Assembly (NCBI RefSeq): GCF_030064065.1
Contig: NZ_CP125946.1
Location: 1,922,001 to 1,986,000 of the forward strand
Source of the DNA: Rothia sp. SD9660Na
Lineage (GTDB): Bacteria; Actinomycetota; Actinomycetes; Actinomycetales; Micrococcaceae
Reading direction: 5' to 3'
DNA length: 64,000 nt
In this document: positions 35,085-45,655 of the stretch, piece after piece
How positions within the stretch are numbered: the first letter of the stretch is position 1
How the letters are laid out: each line of letters opens with the position of its first letter
The notes under the pieces: model-generated
Seen by the model: the letters and a program-made list of their open reading frames with translations, nothing else
What the model was told of the DNA's origin: nothing
Database searches by the model: none
Position numbers and translations under genes: made by a program

Positions 35085-36308
35085 TTAACTGCGAGGTAGC
35101 TCCGAGCGGATAGCCCGCAGCGCGGTTGCAGCCATCACCTGCACCCCGTACTCGATGGCGCGCTCGTCCGGCGCATAGTCACCCCGGTGCAGGTCGTATG
35201 TTACTCCGCCGGGTACACGGGTGCCCAAACGAATCAGGGCGCCGGGCACTTCCTGGAGCATCCAGGCAAAGTCTTCCCCGCCCATGGACTGCTCCACCAG
35301 AACCACAGAGTCCTCCCCCAGCTCCACGCGGGAGGCCGCCTCAATCATGGCCACCTCATCTTCGGTATTGACGGACGGCGGCACTCCCCGGAAATGCTCC
35401 AGTTCAACTTCTACGTTGTAGGGGGCAGCAATCTGGTCGACCACTTCATCAAGCATGGCGCCGGCCTGCTTCCAGACATCCGCATCCAGACAGCGCATGG
35501 TACCCGCCAAAAAAGCGGTAGACGGAATAGCATTGGGAGCCACCCCCGCCTCAATCTGCCCCCAGGCAACCAGCACGCCGGAGCGCACGTCCGTCTTGCG
35601 AGAAAGCACCGCCGGCACGTTAATAGCAATTTGAGAGAGCGCGTAAATAACGTCTTCGGTCAGGTGGGGGCGGGAGGTGTGCCCACCGCGGCCTTTGAGA
35701 GTGATTTTGATGGTATCGGAGGCACTGGTAATAGCACCGATGCGGGTTCCAATTTTACCCACGTCAACCTTGGGTTCGCAGTGCAGGGCAAAGGCGCGGG
35801 GCACCCCCTCAAGGATACCCTGGGCAATGACGTCCACCGCCCCGCCGGGCAACTGCTCTTCAGCGGGCTGGAAGATAATGCGGATGGTGCCGCCCAGTGG
35901 AGTTTCGCTATGTAGCCGGTGCAGGGCAATAGCTACGCCCAGCATGACGGTCTGGTGAATATCGTGGCCGCAGGCGTGCATGACGCCATCGACCTGCGAT
36001 GCGTAGGGCAGGTCGGTTTCCTCCTGAATCGGCAGGGCATCAATATCGGCTCGTAGGGCTGCAGCCATCGAGCCAGAACCTACATCCACATAACAGCCGG
36101 TACCTTTCAAGTGTTTGGGGGCCAGCCCCGCTTCGGTGAGGGTACGAAAAATACGCTCGGTCGTCTTGTTCTCTAAGTAGGAAAGCTCAGGGTTCTGGTG
36201 GACGTCCCTGCGGAACTTAATGAGTTCAGGCAGGAGAGAGCGAATGCGCTGGGCAAAGATAGGGGTGCCCAGGTTCAGGGTGTGCGCGGCTGCGGTTGAG
36301 GACGTCAT
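35085..36308 (-). CDS. M20-family amidohydrolase / metallopeptidase
   Basis: The 407-residue protein belongs to the HipO/IAA-aminohydrolase-like branch: DVHQNPELSYLE at the start, MHACGHDIHQTVMLG (metal-binding Cys and His) near residue 110, FQPAEEQLPGGA (catalytic Glu) near 147, GRGGHTSRPH dimerisation-domain motif and MGGEDFAWML near the end. Such enzymes hydrolyse N-acyl amino acids or short amides; the substrate is unknown. ATG 36308 has no ribosome site; TACTCT 6 nt upstream (36315-36320 on the complement) points to a leaderless mRNA. It precedes the nucleoside transporter on the same strand. Confidence 0.93.
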   Translation of the reverse strand: MTSSTAAAHTLNLGTPIFAQRIRSLLPELIKFRRDVHQNPELSYLENKTTERIFRTLTEAGLAPKHLKGTGCYVDVGSGSMAAALRADIDALPIQEETDLPYASQVDGVMHACGHDIHQTVMLGVAIALHRLHSETPLGGTIRIIFQPAEEQLPGGAVDVIAQGILEGVPRAFALHCEPKVDVGKIGTRIGAITSASDTIKITLKGRGGHTSRPHLTEDVIYALSQIAINVPAVLSRKTDVRSGVLVAWGQIEAGVAPNAIPSTAFLAGTMRCLDADVWKQAGAMLDEVVDQIAAPYNVEVELEHFRGVPPSVNTEDEVAMIEAASRVELGEDSVVLVEQSMGGEDFAWMLQEVPGALIRLGTRVPGGVTYDLHRGDYAPDERAIEYGVQVMAATALRAIRSELPRS

Positions 36309-36331
36309 GTATATAGAGTAGCCCCTCGCAC

Positions 36332-36371
36332 AAAAAAGTCGCGCTCCACAGCGGACGTGGAACGCGACTTT
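36332..36371 (-). terminator. Terminator after sdhB
   Basis: AAAGTCGCGCTCCAC at 36335-36349 pairs, with one mismatch, with 36357-36371, and on the minus strand it is followed by a run of six T. It closes the succinate dehydrogenase operon. Confidence 0.88.
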
Positions 36372-36381
36372 CTGCCGGCCT

Positions 36382-37167
36382 TTAGAGGGAGCGGGCTAGG
36401 ATAGCCTGCTTAACCTCGGCAATTGCCTTGGTAATTTCAATACCGCGAGGGCAGGCCTCGGTGCAGTTGAAGGTGGTGCGGCAACGCCAGACGCCTTCCT
36501 TATCGTTGAGAATCTCAAGACGCATATCGCCAGCATCATCGCGAGAGTCGAAGATGAAGCGGTGGGCATTAACGATAGCTGCCGGGCCAAAGTACTGGCC
36601 GTCAGTCCAGAAGACGGGGCAGGACGAGGTACACGCAGCGCAAAGGATACACTTGGTGGTGTCGTCAAAGCGGGCGCGGTCCTCCTGGGACTGGTAGCGC
36701 TCGCGCTCCGGCTCGTGGGTATCGTTGACTAAGAAGGGCATAATCTCACGGTAGGCCTGGAAGAAGGGTTCCATATCTACGATAAGGTCCTTCTCGCAGG
36801 GCAGACCCTTGATGGGCTCAACGGTAATCGGCTTGGACAGATCAAGATCCTTGAGCAGGGTCTTGCAGGCCAGACGGTTACGGCCGTTGATGCGCATAGC
36901 ATCGGAGCCGCAGATGCCGTGGGCACAGGAGCGACGGAAGGACAGCGAGCCATCGATCTCCCACTTGATCTTGTGCAGGGCATCGAGCACACGGTCAGTG
37001 CCATACATGGTCAGCTTGAATTCGTCCCAGTGGGCCTCTGCTGACTCTTCGGGGTTGTAACGGCGAACCTGCACAGTCACGTCGAAGGTGGGAATAGCAC
37101 CCGCTTCGCCTGACTCAGACTTCAGCTCAACCTTGGATTCGGGTTCACGTGCTTCAAAATCAGCCAT
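36382..37167 (-). CDS. sdhB: Succinate dehydrogenase iron-sulfur subunit
   Basis: The 261-residue protein carries the three Fe-S clusters. 2Fe-2S ligands are in RRSCAHGICGSDAMRINGRNRLACKT; the 4Fe-4S and 3Fe-4S ligands are in CILCAACTSSCP and CRTTFNCTEACPRGI. It passes electrons from SdhA to menaquinone at the membrane. Its ATG lies 1 nt past the sdhA stop, so they are translationally linked. Last gene of sdhCDAB. Confidence 0.98.
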   Translation of the reverse strand: MADFEAREPESKVELKSESGEAGAIPTFDVTVQVRRYNPEESAEAHWDEFKLTMYGTDRVLDALHKIKWEIDGSLSFRRSCAHGICGSDAMRINGRNRLACKTLLKDLDLSKPITVEPIKGLPCEKDLIVDMEPFFQAYREIMPFLVNDTHEPERERYQSQEDRARFDDTTKCILCAACTSSCPVFWTDGQYFGPAAIVNAHRFIFDSRDDAGDMRLEILNDKEGVWRCRTTFNCTEACPRGIEITKAIAEVKQAILARSL

Positions 37168-37168
37168 T

Positions 37169-38932
37169 TTAGTACTTACGCTCCATCGGTTCGTAGCGGG
37201 TGAAGGTCACGGGCTTGGTATCAAAACGCAGACCCTTGATACCCTCCATCTCGGCGTTCTCATCGAGGTAAACCATTGAGTGCTTCATGAAGTTGGCGTC
37301 GTCGCGGTCGGGGTAGTCCTCGCGGAAGTGACCGCCGCGGGACTCCTTGCGGTGCAGGGCAGCCACAGACATAACCTTGGCCAGTTCTAGCAGGAAGCCC
37401 AGCTCGACCGCTTCAAGCAGGTCGAGGTTGAAGCGCTTGCCCTTGTCCTGAATTTGGATGTTCTTGTAGCGCTCTTCAAGCTCAACAATCTTGTTGACGG
37501 CGTTGTGGATGGTTGCCTCGGTGCGGAACACCTGCATGTCGGCGTCCATGACGTCCTGCAGTTCTTTACGCAGCTGGCCTACCTTTTCGGTGCCTTCGCC
37601 CTTGCGGATCTGGTTGAGCAGTTCCAGGGTGGCATCGGCGGCATCGTCGGGGACGGGCAGGAAATCAGCTGAGGCTGCGTATTCTGCCGCGTAGATACCG
37701 GCGCGCTTACCGAAGACGTTGATGTCGAGCAGGGAGTTGGTGCCCAGGCGGTTGGAGCCGTGGACCGATACACAGGCGACCTCACCGGCAGCGTAAAGGC
37801 CGGGGATGATGTCCTCAGAGTTGGAGTGGACCTCTGCCTTGATGTTGGTGGGAATACCGCCCATGGCGTAGTGGGCGGTGGGGAAGACCGGGACGGGCTC
37901 GGTGTAGGGTTCAACGCCTAGGTAGGTACGAGCGAACTCGGTAATATCCGGGAGCTTCTCGTCGATATGGGAGGGCTCAAGGTGAGTCAGATCCAGCAGG
38001 ACGTAGTCCTTGTTGGGGCCGCAACCTCGGCCCTCACGTACCTCGTTCGCCATGGAACGGGCCACAATATCGCGGGGAGCCAGGTCCTTAATGGTGGGGG
38101 CGTAGCGCTCCATGAAGCGTTCGCCGTCGGAGTTACGCAGAATGCCGCCTTCACCGCGGGCGGCCTCAGAGACCAGAATGCCCAGACCAGCAAGACCGGT
38201 GGGGTGGAACTGCACGAACTCCATGTCTTCCAGGGGAATACCGTTGCGCAGGGCAATGGCCATACCGTCACCGGTCAGGGTGTGGGCGTTGGAGGTGGTC
38301 TTGAAGATCTTGCCACAGCCACCGGAGGCGAAAATAACGCTCTTGGCCTGGAAGACGTGGACGTCGCCGGTGGCCAGGTCGTAGGAGACTACGCCAGCGG
38401 GGCGGCGGACGCCGTCCTCGTCCTCAACCATGACCAAGTCAAGGACGTAGTATTCGTTGTAGAACTCTACATTGTGCTTGACGCAGTTCTGGTAGAGGGT
38501 CTGCAGAATCATGTGGCCGGTGCGGTCTGCCGCGTAGCAGGCGCGGCGTACAGGAGCCTTACCGTGGTCGCGGGTATGGCCACCGAAACGGCGCTGGTCA
38601 ATACGGCCCTCAGGAGTACGGTTGAAGGGAAGGCCCATCTTTTCCAGGTCAAGAACCGCGTCAATGGCTTCCTTGGCCATGACCTCAGCTGAGTCCTGGT
38701 CTACCAGGTAGTCGCCACCCTTGATGGTGTCAAAGGTATGCCACTCCCAGTTATCCTCTTCAACGTTAGCCAGAGCCGCACACATGCCGCCCTGGGCAGC
38801 ACCGGTGTGGGAGCGGGTGGGGTAGAGCTTGGTGAGCACAGCGGTGCGGACGCGCTGGCCAGCTTCGATAGCGGCTCGCATGCCTGCGCCGCCTGCGCCG
38901 ATGATAACGACGTCGTACTTATGTACCTGCAT
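37169..38932 (-). CDS. sdhA: Succinate dehydrogenase flavoprotein subunit
   Basis: The 587-residue catalytic subunit has FAD Rossmann IIGAGGAGMRAAI at about residues 10-22, the covalent-FAD motif RSHTGAAQGG with His42, the active-site HPTGL and RGEGGILRN segments and the C-terminal ESRGGHFREDYP. Oxidises succinate to fumarate, which joins this operon functionally with fumC at the window start. ATG 38932 lies 40 nt after the sdhD stop. Confidence 0.98.
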   Translation of the reverse strand: MQVHKYDVVIIGAGGAGMRAAIEAGQRVRTAVLTKLYPTRSHTGAAQGGMCAALANVEEDNWEWHTFDTIKGGDYLVDQDSAEVMAKEAIDAVLDLEKMGLPFNRTPEGRIDQRRFGGHTRDHGKAPVRRACYAADRTGHMILQTLYQNCVKHNVEFYNEYYVLDLVMVEDEDGVRRPAGVVSYDLATGDVHVFQAKSVIFASGGCGKIFKTTSNAHTLTGDGMAIALRNGIPLEDMEFVQFHPTGLAGLGILVSEAARGEGGILRNSDGERFMERYAPTIKDLAPRDIVARSMANEVREGRGCGPNKDYVLLDLTHLEPSHIDEKLPDITEFARTYLGVEPYTEPVPVFPTAHYAMGGIPTNIKAEVHSNSEDIIPGLYAAGEVACVSVHGSNRLGTNSLLDINVFGKRAGIYAAEYAASADFLPVPDDAADATLELLNQIRKGEGTEKVGQLRKELQDVMDADMQVFRTEATIHNAVNKIVELEERYKNIQIQDKGKRFNLDLLEAVELGFLLELAKVMSVAALHRKESRGGHFREDYPDRDDANFMKHSMVYLDENAEMEGIKGLRFDTKPVTFTRYEPMERKY

Positions 38933-38972
38933 TGTGTGAATGCTTCTTTCTACAATCTAGAGAGCCAATGGC

Positions 38973-39458
38973 TTACGGAGCGGTGCAGAAGGAGGGCAGA
39001 AGGTCTGCGGATGCACCGGCGGGGCAGGGGTCAAAGGTGAAGATGACCAGGGTGCCCAGCAGAATCACGAAAGCGGTGGCTAGGAAGAGGGCTACTTTCA
39101 GGGCAAAGCGCACGCCGTCCTTTTCCGCGTAATCATCGATGATGACGCGGATACCGTTAGCGCCGTGGAGCATAGCCAGCCACAGGAGCAGAAGGTCCCA
39201 GACCTGCCAGAAGGGGTTAGCCAGCTTACCGCCGACAAAACCGAAGTCAATGCGGTGTACGCCTTCGCCCATCATGAGGTTGACGAAGAGGTGACCGAAA
39301 ATCAGGATGACCAGCAGAACACCGGAGACACGCATGTAGAGCCAAGCGAACATCTCGAAGTTATTGCGCTTAGACGAGGCTCGGTTGTATTTGACACCCG
39401 AGACGGTGTTGTCGCGGCTACGGGGAACCGAAATCTTGGTTTTCAGAGGAGTTGCCAT
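38973..39458 (-). CDS. sdhD: Succinate dehydrogenase membrane anchor subunit SdhD
   Basis: The 161-residue protein has three membrane helices (YMRVSGVLLVILIFGHLFVNLMM, VWDLLLLWLAMLHGANGIRVIIDDY, LFLATAFVILLGTLVIF). The His in FGHLF and the HGANGIR motif are the haem/quinone-site residues typical of SdhD in actinobacteria. A soluble N-terminus of about 35 residues precedes the first helix. Between sdhC (3-nt gap) and sdhA. Confidence 0.93.
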   Translation of the reverse strand: MATPLKTKISVPRSRDNTVSGVKYNRASSKRNNFEMFAWLYMRVSGVLLVILIFGHLFVNLMMGEGVHRIDFGFVGGKLANPFWQVWDLLLLWLAMLHGANGIRVIIDDYAEKDGVRFALKVALFLATAFVILLGTLVIFTFDPCPAGASADLLPSFCTAP

Positions 39459-39461
39459 GTC

Positions 39462-39842
39462 TTAGTGACCCCCAAAGACGAGCATGAGATGACGGACGAG
39501 GAAGGGAACCATGACGACGGCCCAGAGCACCAGGACGCCCCAGAGCATAGCCTTCTGGTTCTTGGCGCCGTTCTTCCAGAAGTCCACCAGGATAATGCGG
39601 ATACCGTTAAAGGCGTGGTAGACAATAGCTGCTACCAAAACAGCTTCACCCAGACCCATGATGGGGTTCTTGTAGATGTGCATGACGGCGTTGTAGGCCT
39701 CGGGAGAGACGCGGACAACGGCGGTATCAAGCACGTGAACCAGTAGGAAGAAGAAAATGGCGATACCGGTAATGCGGTGGGCAACCCACGACCACATACC
39801 TTCACGGCCGCGGTACAGCGTGCCCTTGGATGTATTCGGCAC
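39462..39842 (-). CDS. sdhC: Succinate dehydrogenase cytochrome b556 subunit SdhC
   Basis: The 126-residue protein has three membrane helices and the SdhC signature SWVAHRITGIAIFFFLLVHVLD; the second His group YHAFNGIRIILVDF binds haem/quinone. I chose GTG 39842 because AGGAGG stands 7 nt in front of it; the frame extends to 39905 but without homology. First gene of sdhCDAB; the promoter should lie in 39843-40100 on the minus strand. Confidence 0.93.
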   Translation of the reverse strand: MPNTSKGTLYRGREGMWSWVAHRITGIAIFFFLLVHVLDTAVVRVSPEAYNAVMHIYKNPIMGLGEAVLVAAIVYHAFNGIRIILVDFWKNGAKNQKAMLWGVLVLWAVVMVPFLVRHLMLVFGGH

Positions 39843-40157
39843 TGAATAACCTCCTGTGTGATGCGAAGCGACACACCGATAGATTGAGCCCATCTGTGCG
39901 CCCACGCAACATACGTATTGTGTGTTCTACTCAACAGCAAGATTAGCAGGTTTTAGGGCTACTTACTTACACCGTGTCACCATCTCCTGACCCCGCATTT
40001 CCGGGAAATAGGCAAGGTTTTAATGCCCTTAAGCCAGCTATCGGCGTTATCATGCGGAAGCCGCCGTGAAGTTTTCTGTCAAAAGTGACCGGCGCCGTAC
40101 AGTTTAAGGAAAAGATTTCATCATTATGACTTCAATTCTGGGTACACTGTAGAAACA
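39843..40157. other. Divergent intergenic region sdhC / mannose-1-P guanylyltransferase
   Basis: A 315-bp AT-richer region with promoters for both directions expected. On the minus strand TTGCTG, 17 nt, TACGTA (near 39910-39940) is a weak candidate for sdhC. On the plus strand TACACT at 40143-40148 is a possible -10 for the guanylyltransferase. GTGTG...CACAC flank positions 39854-39874. No gene is visible. Confidence 0.35.
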
Positions 40158-41267
40158 ATGAGAACACCACTTGAACGGTTCTACCCCCTCATTCCGGCCG
40201 GCGGCGTAGGGTCCCGCCTATGGCCCCTCTCTCGCGCCGTAGAACCTAAATTTCTGCTTGACCTGACCGGGACAGGTTCATCCCTCCTCCGTGCTACCTA
40301 CGATCGCTTGGTTGATCTTGCAGCTGACGGCGTCCTTGTCGTCACCGGGCAGGCTCACGCCAACGCCGTCACCCAGCAGCTCTCCGAGTTGCGCGGGTCT
40401 GACCTGGTACTCGAACCTTCACCTCGTGACTCTGCGGCGGCCATCGGCCTTGCCTGCGCTATTCTGCACGAACGCGATCCTGAGGCTATTATCGGTTCCT
40501 TCGCCGCTGACCACATCATCAGCCCCGTCGAGGAATTCCAGGCTGTAGTGCGCGAAGCTGTGCATGCAGCTGCCTCAGGCAAAATCGTCACCATCGGCAT
40601 CGAACCCACCGAGCCTTCTACAGCCTTCGGCTATATCAAGGCAACTCAGAACCTGGGCCTGGAAGACGCACCCAGCGTCATGGCTGTTGAGCAGTTCGTC
40701 GAAAAGCCCAACGAGGCCACTGCAACCGAGTACGTCGCCAGCGGTGACTACACCTGGAACGCCGGTATGTTCGTTGCCCCTGCGGCCCTTATGCTGCAGC
40801 ACCTTGAAGCTAACGAACCGGAGCTCTACGCCGGCATCATGGAAATTGCCCGCGCCTGGGACACCCCCGCACGTGAAGCCTGCATCAACCGTCTTTGGGA
40901 TACCCTGCCCAAGACCGCCATTGACTATGCAGTAGCCGAACCCGCTGCCGCAGCTGGCGACGTCGCCATGGTTCCCGGTCGCTTCAGCTGGGATGACGTA
41001 GGAGATTTTGACGCCGTAGCCCGCCTCAACATCGAAAAGAGCGGTGATAACCTCTTCGTGCTGGGTGATAAGTCCAGCGTCATTAGCGAAGAATCCACCG
41101 GCATCGTCGTCAACAACACCGGCCGTAAGATTTCCGTCATCGGCATTGAGGACGTTGTTATCGTTGACACCGCAGATGCCCTACTTGTTACCGTACGCGA
41201 CGACGCCCAGAGCGTGAAAAACACCGTCAACACCCTGAAAGAACTGGGCCAGGACAACCTGCTCTAG
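40158..41267 (+). CDS. manC: Mannose-1-phosphate guanylyltransferase
   Basis: Makes GDP-mannose for cell-wall glycans and mannolipids. The 369-residue nucleotidyltransferase has PAGGVGSRLWPLSRAVEPKFLLDL (pyrophosphorylase signature, about residues 13-36), EPSPRDSAAAIGLA, FAADHII and VEQFVEKPN, then a short left-handed-helix-like C-terminus with FSWDDVGDF. There is no isomerase domain, so it is the single-function form. ATG 40158 lacks a ribosome site. Confidence 0.95.
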   Translation: MRTPLERFYPLIPAGGVGSRLWPLSRAVEPKFLLDLTGTGSSLLRATYDRLVDLAADGVLVVTGQAHANAVTQQLSELRGSDLVLEPSPRDSAAAIGLACAILHERDPEAIIGSFAADHIISPVEEFQAVVREAVHAAASGKIVTIGIEPTEPSTAFGYIKATQNLGLEDAPSVMAVEQFVEKPNEATATEYVASGDYTWNAGMFVAPAALMLQHLEANEPELYAGIMEIARAWDTPAREACINRLWDTLPKTAIDYAVAEPAAAAGDVAMVPGRFSWDDVGDFDAVARLNIEKSGDNLFVLGDKSSVISEESTGIVVNNTGRKISVIGIEDVVIVDTADALLVTVRDDAQSVKNTVNTLKELGQDNLL

Positions 41268-41283
41268 CCCACCAAAGTTACAT

Positions 41284-41320
41284 AAAGGCCCGCACCGTTT
41301 TCTCGGTTCGGGTCTTTTTT
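41284..41320 (+). terminator. Terminator after the guanylyltransferase gene
   Basis: GGCCCGCACCG (41287-41297) pairs with CGGTTCGGGTC (41304-41314) with one mismatch, loop TTTTCT, followed by a run of six T. Confidence 0.88.
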
Positions 41321-41336
41321 GACACTCACATTATGC

Positions 41337-41351
41337 AAATGATTCTCGTTT
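41337..41351. promoter_or_regulatory. Candidate Zur box in the aztD promoter
   Basis: AAATGATTCTCGTTT: half-sites AAATGA and TCGTTT are inverted with one mismatch around TTC, similar to actinobacterial Zur boxes built on AATGATnnTCATT. It ends 4 nt before the putative -10 TAGACT (41356-41361), so a bound repressor would block polymerase. It fits the zinc role of the next gene; regulator identity is inferred. Confidence 0.55.
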
Positions 41352-41368
41352 AGTTTAGACTGGTGGGC

Positions 41369-42709
41369 ATGCAGAACACCTCACGACCTCTTTTCACCCT
41401 CATCGGCGCCACCCTTGCCCTAACCCTGGCAGGTTGCGGGGCAGCGTCCACCCCCTCCGCCACCTCCACTAGCTCCTCCGAGGCAGCCAGCGCCACCGCA
41501 ACCGCGGAACGCGCAGCTATCACCGAAGCCTCCACCCCTTCAGCCCGTATCGCCCTCACCTACGACGGCGGAATCATGATTGTAGACGGCAAGACCTTTG
41601 AAGTCATCGAAACCATTAAAAAAGAAGGCTTCCTACGCTTGCAGCCCGCTGGCGACAACCGTCATCTGGTTGTAGCAGACGGCTCCTCCTACACCATGCT
41701 TGACGTGGGCGCCTGGACCCAGGCCCACGGCGACCACGACCACTACTACACCACAACCCCCGCTCTCACCTCCCTATCCTTTGCAGCAGACGGTACCGGT
41801 CACGTCATCACCGACTACGGTCGCTCAGCCATGTTCGCCGACAACACCGGCACCATTGAGATCTACTCCCCCGCCGACCTGACCGGCGCTGATCAGTACA
41901 CCGCTACCAGCATCAGCACCGAAACCATTACCCTGCCCGACGCCCACCATGGCCTAGCCATCCCTCTAGAAAATAACCAGTACCTGGTATCAGTAGGCAC
42001 TGAGGACGCTCGCACCGGCGCCGCCGTCATCAACGCCGACGGCTCTGTAGTCACCGAAAACCTGGACTGCCCCGGAATTCACGGCGAAGCCATCGCCGCT
42101 AATGACACCTTCACCGTCGGCTGCCAGGACGGCGCCCTAATCTATGCAGACGGTACTTTCACCAAGGTCACCAACCCCGAAGATCCCTACTCCCGCTCCG
42201 GCAACCAGGCCGGCTCAGCTGACTCAGCTATCGTCCTTGCGGATTACAAAACCGACAAAGAAGCCGAGCTCGAACGCCCCGAGCAGTTCGCCCTTATTAA
42301 CACCATCACTAAGGAGCGCACCAAGATTGCCCTGCCCGACGGCGTCTCCTACACCTTCCGCTCGCTAGCCCGCGGCCCCGAAGGCTCCCACCTGCTGCTG
42401 ACCACCGACGGTAAATTGCGCTTCTGGGCTGAGGACGGCACCGAGCTGGGATCCGTTGACATCATGGATTCCTGGACTGAGTCCGAGGTTTGGCAGAACC
42501 CCCGCCCCGCCATCTGGGTTGACGGTGAAACCGCCTACGTCACCGACCCGGCCACCAAGAAGCTACACGTTGTTTCTCTGGCGAAGATTGCGGACGGCAC
42601 CGCCGAGGTATTTGCCAGCATCGACCTGCCCGAGGTACCTAACGAAATCAACGGCATCTCCCGCACCGCTGAACTGGTCACCACCACCGAAGTGGACTCT
42701 GACCACTAA
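41369..42709 (+). CDS. aztD: AztD-like zinc metallochaperone lipoprotein
   Basis: The 446-residue secreted lipoprotein has a signal with lipobox LAGC (Cys23), a Ser/Thr/Ala-rich linker to about residue 55, then a beta-propeller-like repeat protein. The histidine cluster AHGDHDHYY (His120, 123, 125) is the mark of the AztD family, which delivers zinc to the substrate-binding protein of the AztABC importer. No aztABC genes are in the window. ATG 41369 is preferred (an in-frame GTG lies 6 nt upstream): TAGACT ends 7 nt before it, consistent with a leaderless mRNA, and a Zur-like palindrome overlaps the promoter. Identity rests on the motif and overall pattern. Confidence 0.8.
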   Translation: MQNTSRPLFTLIGATLALTLAGCGAASTPSATSTSSSEAASATATAERAAITEASTPSARIALTYDGGIMIVDGKTFEVIETIKKEGFLRLQPAGDNRHLVVADGSSYTMLDVGAWTQAHGDHDHYYTTTPALTSLSFAADGTGHVITDYGRSAMFADNTGTIEIYSPADLTGADQYTATSISTETITLPDAHHGLAIPLENNQYLVSVGTEDARTGAAVINADGSVVTENLDCPGIHGEAIAANDTFTVGCQDGALIYADGTFTKVTNPEDPYSRSGNQAGSADSAIVLADYKTDKEAELERPEQFALINTITKERTKIALPDGVSYTFRSLARGPEGSHLLLTTDGKLRFWAEDGTELGSVDIMDSWTESEVWQNPRPAIWVDGETAYVTDPATKKLHVVSLAKIADGTAEVFASIDLPEVPNEINGISRTAELVTTTEVDSDH

Positions 42710-42723
42710 GACACAGTTCGCCC

Positions 42724-42770
42724 AAAAGGCCCTGCTTCTTCGCTCTTAATGCGAAGAAGCAGGGCCTTTT
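42724..42770. terminator. Bidirectional terminator
   Basis: A 20-bp perfect stem, AAAAGGCCCTGCTTCTTCGC at 42724-42743 with its complement at 42751-42770 and a 7-nt loop. The A and T runs at both ends make it work for aztD and for the convergent RNA ligase gene. Confidence 0.93.
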
Positions 42771-42771
42771 G

Positions 42772-43302
42772 CTATAGATTTACTGTTCCCAGCTGCTGCC
42801 AGCTACCTGAGTGATAGCGGTAGACCGTCAGCTGATTTACGGTAAAACAAGCCAGGTCAGGGGGCAGAAAAGCAAAGTCGCGTAAGGACGCCGCCAGGGC
42901 AGGGGCCGGGGCATGGTTGGCTAGGGTGAGGTGCGGCTCGTAGGGAAAAGGTGACACTGACTCCCCTACCGCCTCCTGGCAGGCTGCATGAATCAGGGTG
43001 AGCCTATCTGCCCCGGCGACAACGGGGAGGTAGGTTACGGGGGTAACCGGCTCAAAGGTTGCAGCCGGGCCCAGGCCCACCTGCACGGGGCCAATGCCGG
43101 CCACCACCTGCTCAATGGAGCGCAGGGGGTCGCCGCCGGCGTCCTCGCTAATCAAAATCGTAATGTGACAGCTTTCTGCAACGGGGCCTACCAGGCCCTG
43201 GCTCACCCGCCAGCTGACCAGGCGCGCAGACACCACCGCAGGCACCTCGGCAACAATGCTGAGGTACCTGCGGTCGGGGTCTATGGTCGGTGAAGAAGCC
43301 AC
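42772..43302 (-). CDS. 2'-5' RNA ligase family (2H phosphoesterase) protein
   Basis: The 176-residue protein carries the two catalytic HxT motifs of the 2H superfamily, CHITI (His46, Thr48) and PHLTL (His124, Thr126), about 78 residues apart as usual. Members ligate or cleave 2'-5' or cyclic phosphates in RNA; the physiological substrate is unknown. It follows trpS, whose stop is 20 nt from this gene's start, on the same strand. Confidence 0.88.
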   Translation of the reverse strand: MASSPTIDPDRRYLSIVAEVPAVVSARLVSWRVSQGLVGPVAESCHITILISEDAGGDPLRSIEQVVAGIGPVQVGLGPAATFEPVTPVTYLPVVAGADRLTLIHAACQEAVGESVSPFPYEPHLTLANHAPAPALAASLRDFAFLPPDLACFTVNQLTVYRYHSGSWQQLGTVNL

Positions 43303-43322
43303 CAGGCTAGGTCGTCTAACTC

Positions 43323-44862
<1,540 letters not shown>

Positions 44863-44933
44863 GACCTCTATTATGTCAAAGGAAGCCAGGCCGCGCTGAA
44901 TCGCAGGCCCAACTTAAGCGTAAAGTGGGGTAC

Positions 44934-45644
44934 ATGATGCCCTCATCACGTGAAACGAAGTACCAGCAGGTCGCCAGGCTCATCGAAGAGCGCTATATCT
45001 GCCCGGCCGATGAGAACATGCCCCTGCCCACAGAACGGCAGCTGCAGGATATCTTCTCCGTCTCACGCGACACCGTCCGCCGGGCCCTACGGGAACTAGC
45101 TGAAGCAGGTCTTATCTACCATGTACAGGGGTCAGGTAGTTTTGTTGCTCCGCGCAAACACCTCATGAGGGCCCCGTCCTTACAATCCTTCACCGAAGAT
45201 ATGACCGCCCGCGGCCACCGACCCCACTCCCTCACTCTGTCCTGCCACCTGATTGAAGCGCCCCTGGCAGTACAGAGAGATTTACGCCTGGATGCCGGCG
45301 CCAAGGTGATTCAGATTCAGCGGCTCCGGCAGGCGGACGGCTCCCCCATCGCCCTTGAAACCGCCCATTTCCTACCCCAGGCCTTCTCCCATGTGGAGCC
45401 AGAAGTGTCCGCCTCACTCGATGCCCAGATGCGGGCGTCCGGCTTTCAGGTAGAGACCGCCTCCGTGCGGTTACTAGCCACCAACCTAACCCAGTCGGAA
45501 GCAGCCCAGCTGGGTGTCCCCCTCGGAGCAGCCGCCTTACGCCTTGAAAAAGTCGGCTATACTGTGCGCGGTCTGCCCGTTGAAAGTACCCAGACCCTCT
45601 ACCGGGGCGACCGCTATGACTTTGAGATAGAGGTCAAGAGGTAG
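44934..45644 (+). CDS. GntR-family (HutC/UTRA) transcriptional regulator
   Basis: The 236-residue protein has an N-terminal winged helix (residues 8-75: LPTERQLQDIFSVSRDTVRRALRELAEAGLIYHVQGSGSFVAPR) and a C-terminal UTRA ligand domain (SLTLSCHLIEAPLAVQRDLRLDAGAKVIQIQRLRQADGSPIALETAHFLP ... STQTLYRGDRYDFEIEVKR). UTRA sensors bind sugar phosphates, histidine derivatives or similar small molecules; the ligand is unknown and no clear target lies nearby. ATG 44934 has no SD; TAAAGT at 44921-44926 is 7 nt away, a leaderless pattern. Divergent from the trpS operon. Confidence 0.92.
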   Translation: MMPSSRETKYQQVARLIEERYICPADENMPLPTERQLQDIFSVSRDTVRRALRELAEAGLIYHVQGSGSFVAPRKHLMRAPSLQSFTEDMTARGHRPHSLTLSCHLIEAPLAVQRDLRLDAGAKVIQIQRLRQADGSPIALETAHFLPQAFSHVEPEVSASLDAQMRASGFQVETASVRLLATNLTQSEAAQLGVPLGAAALRLEKVGYTVRGLPVESTQTLYRGDRYDFEIEVKR

Positions 45645-45655
45645 TTCTTTTCCGT

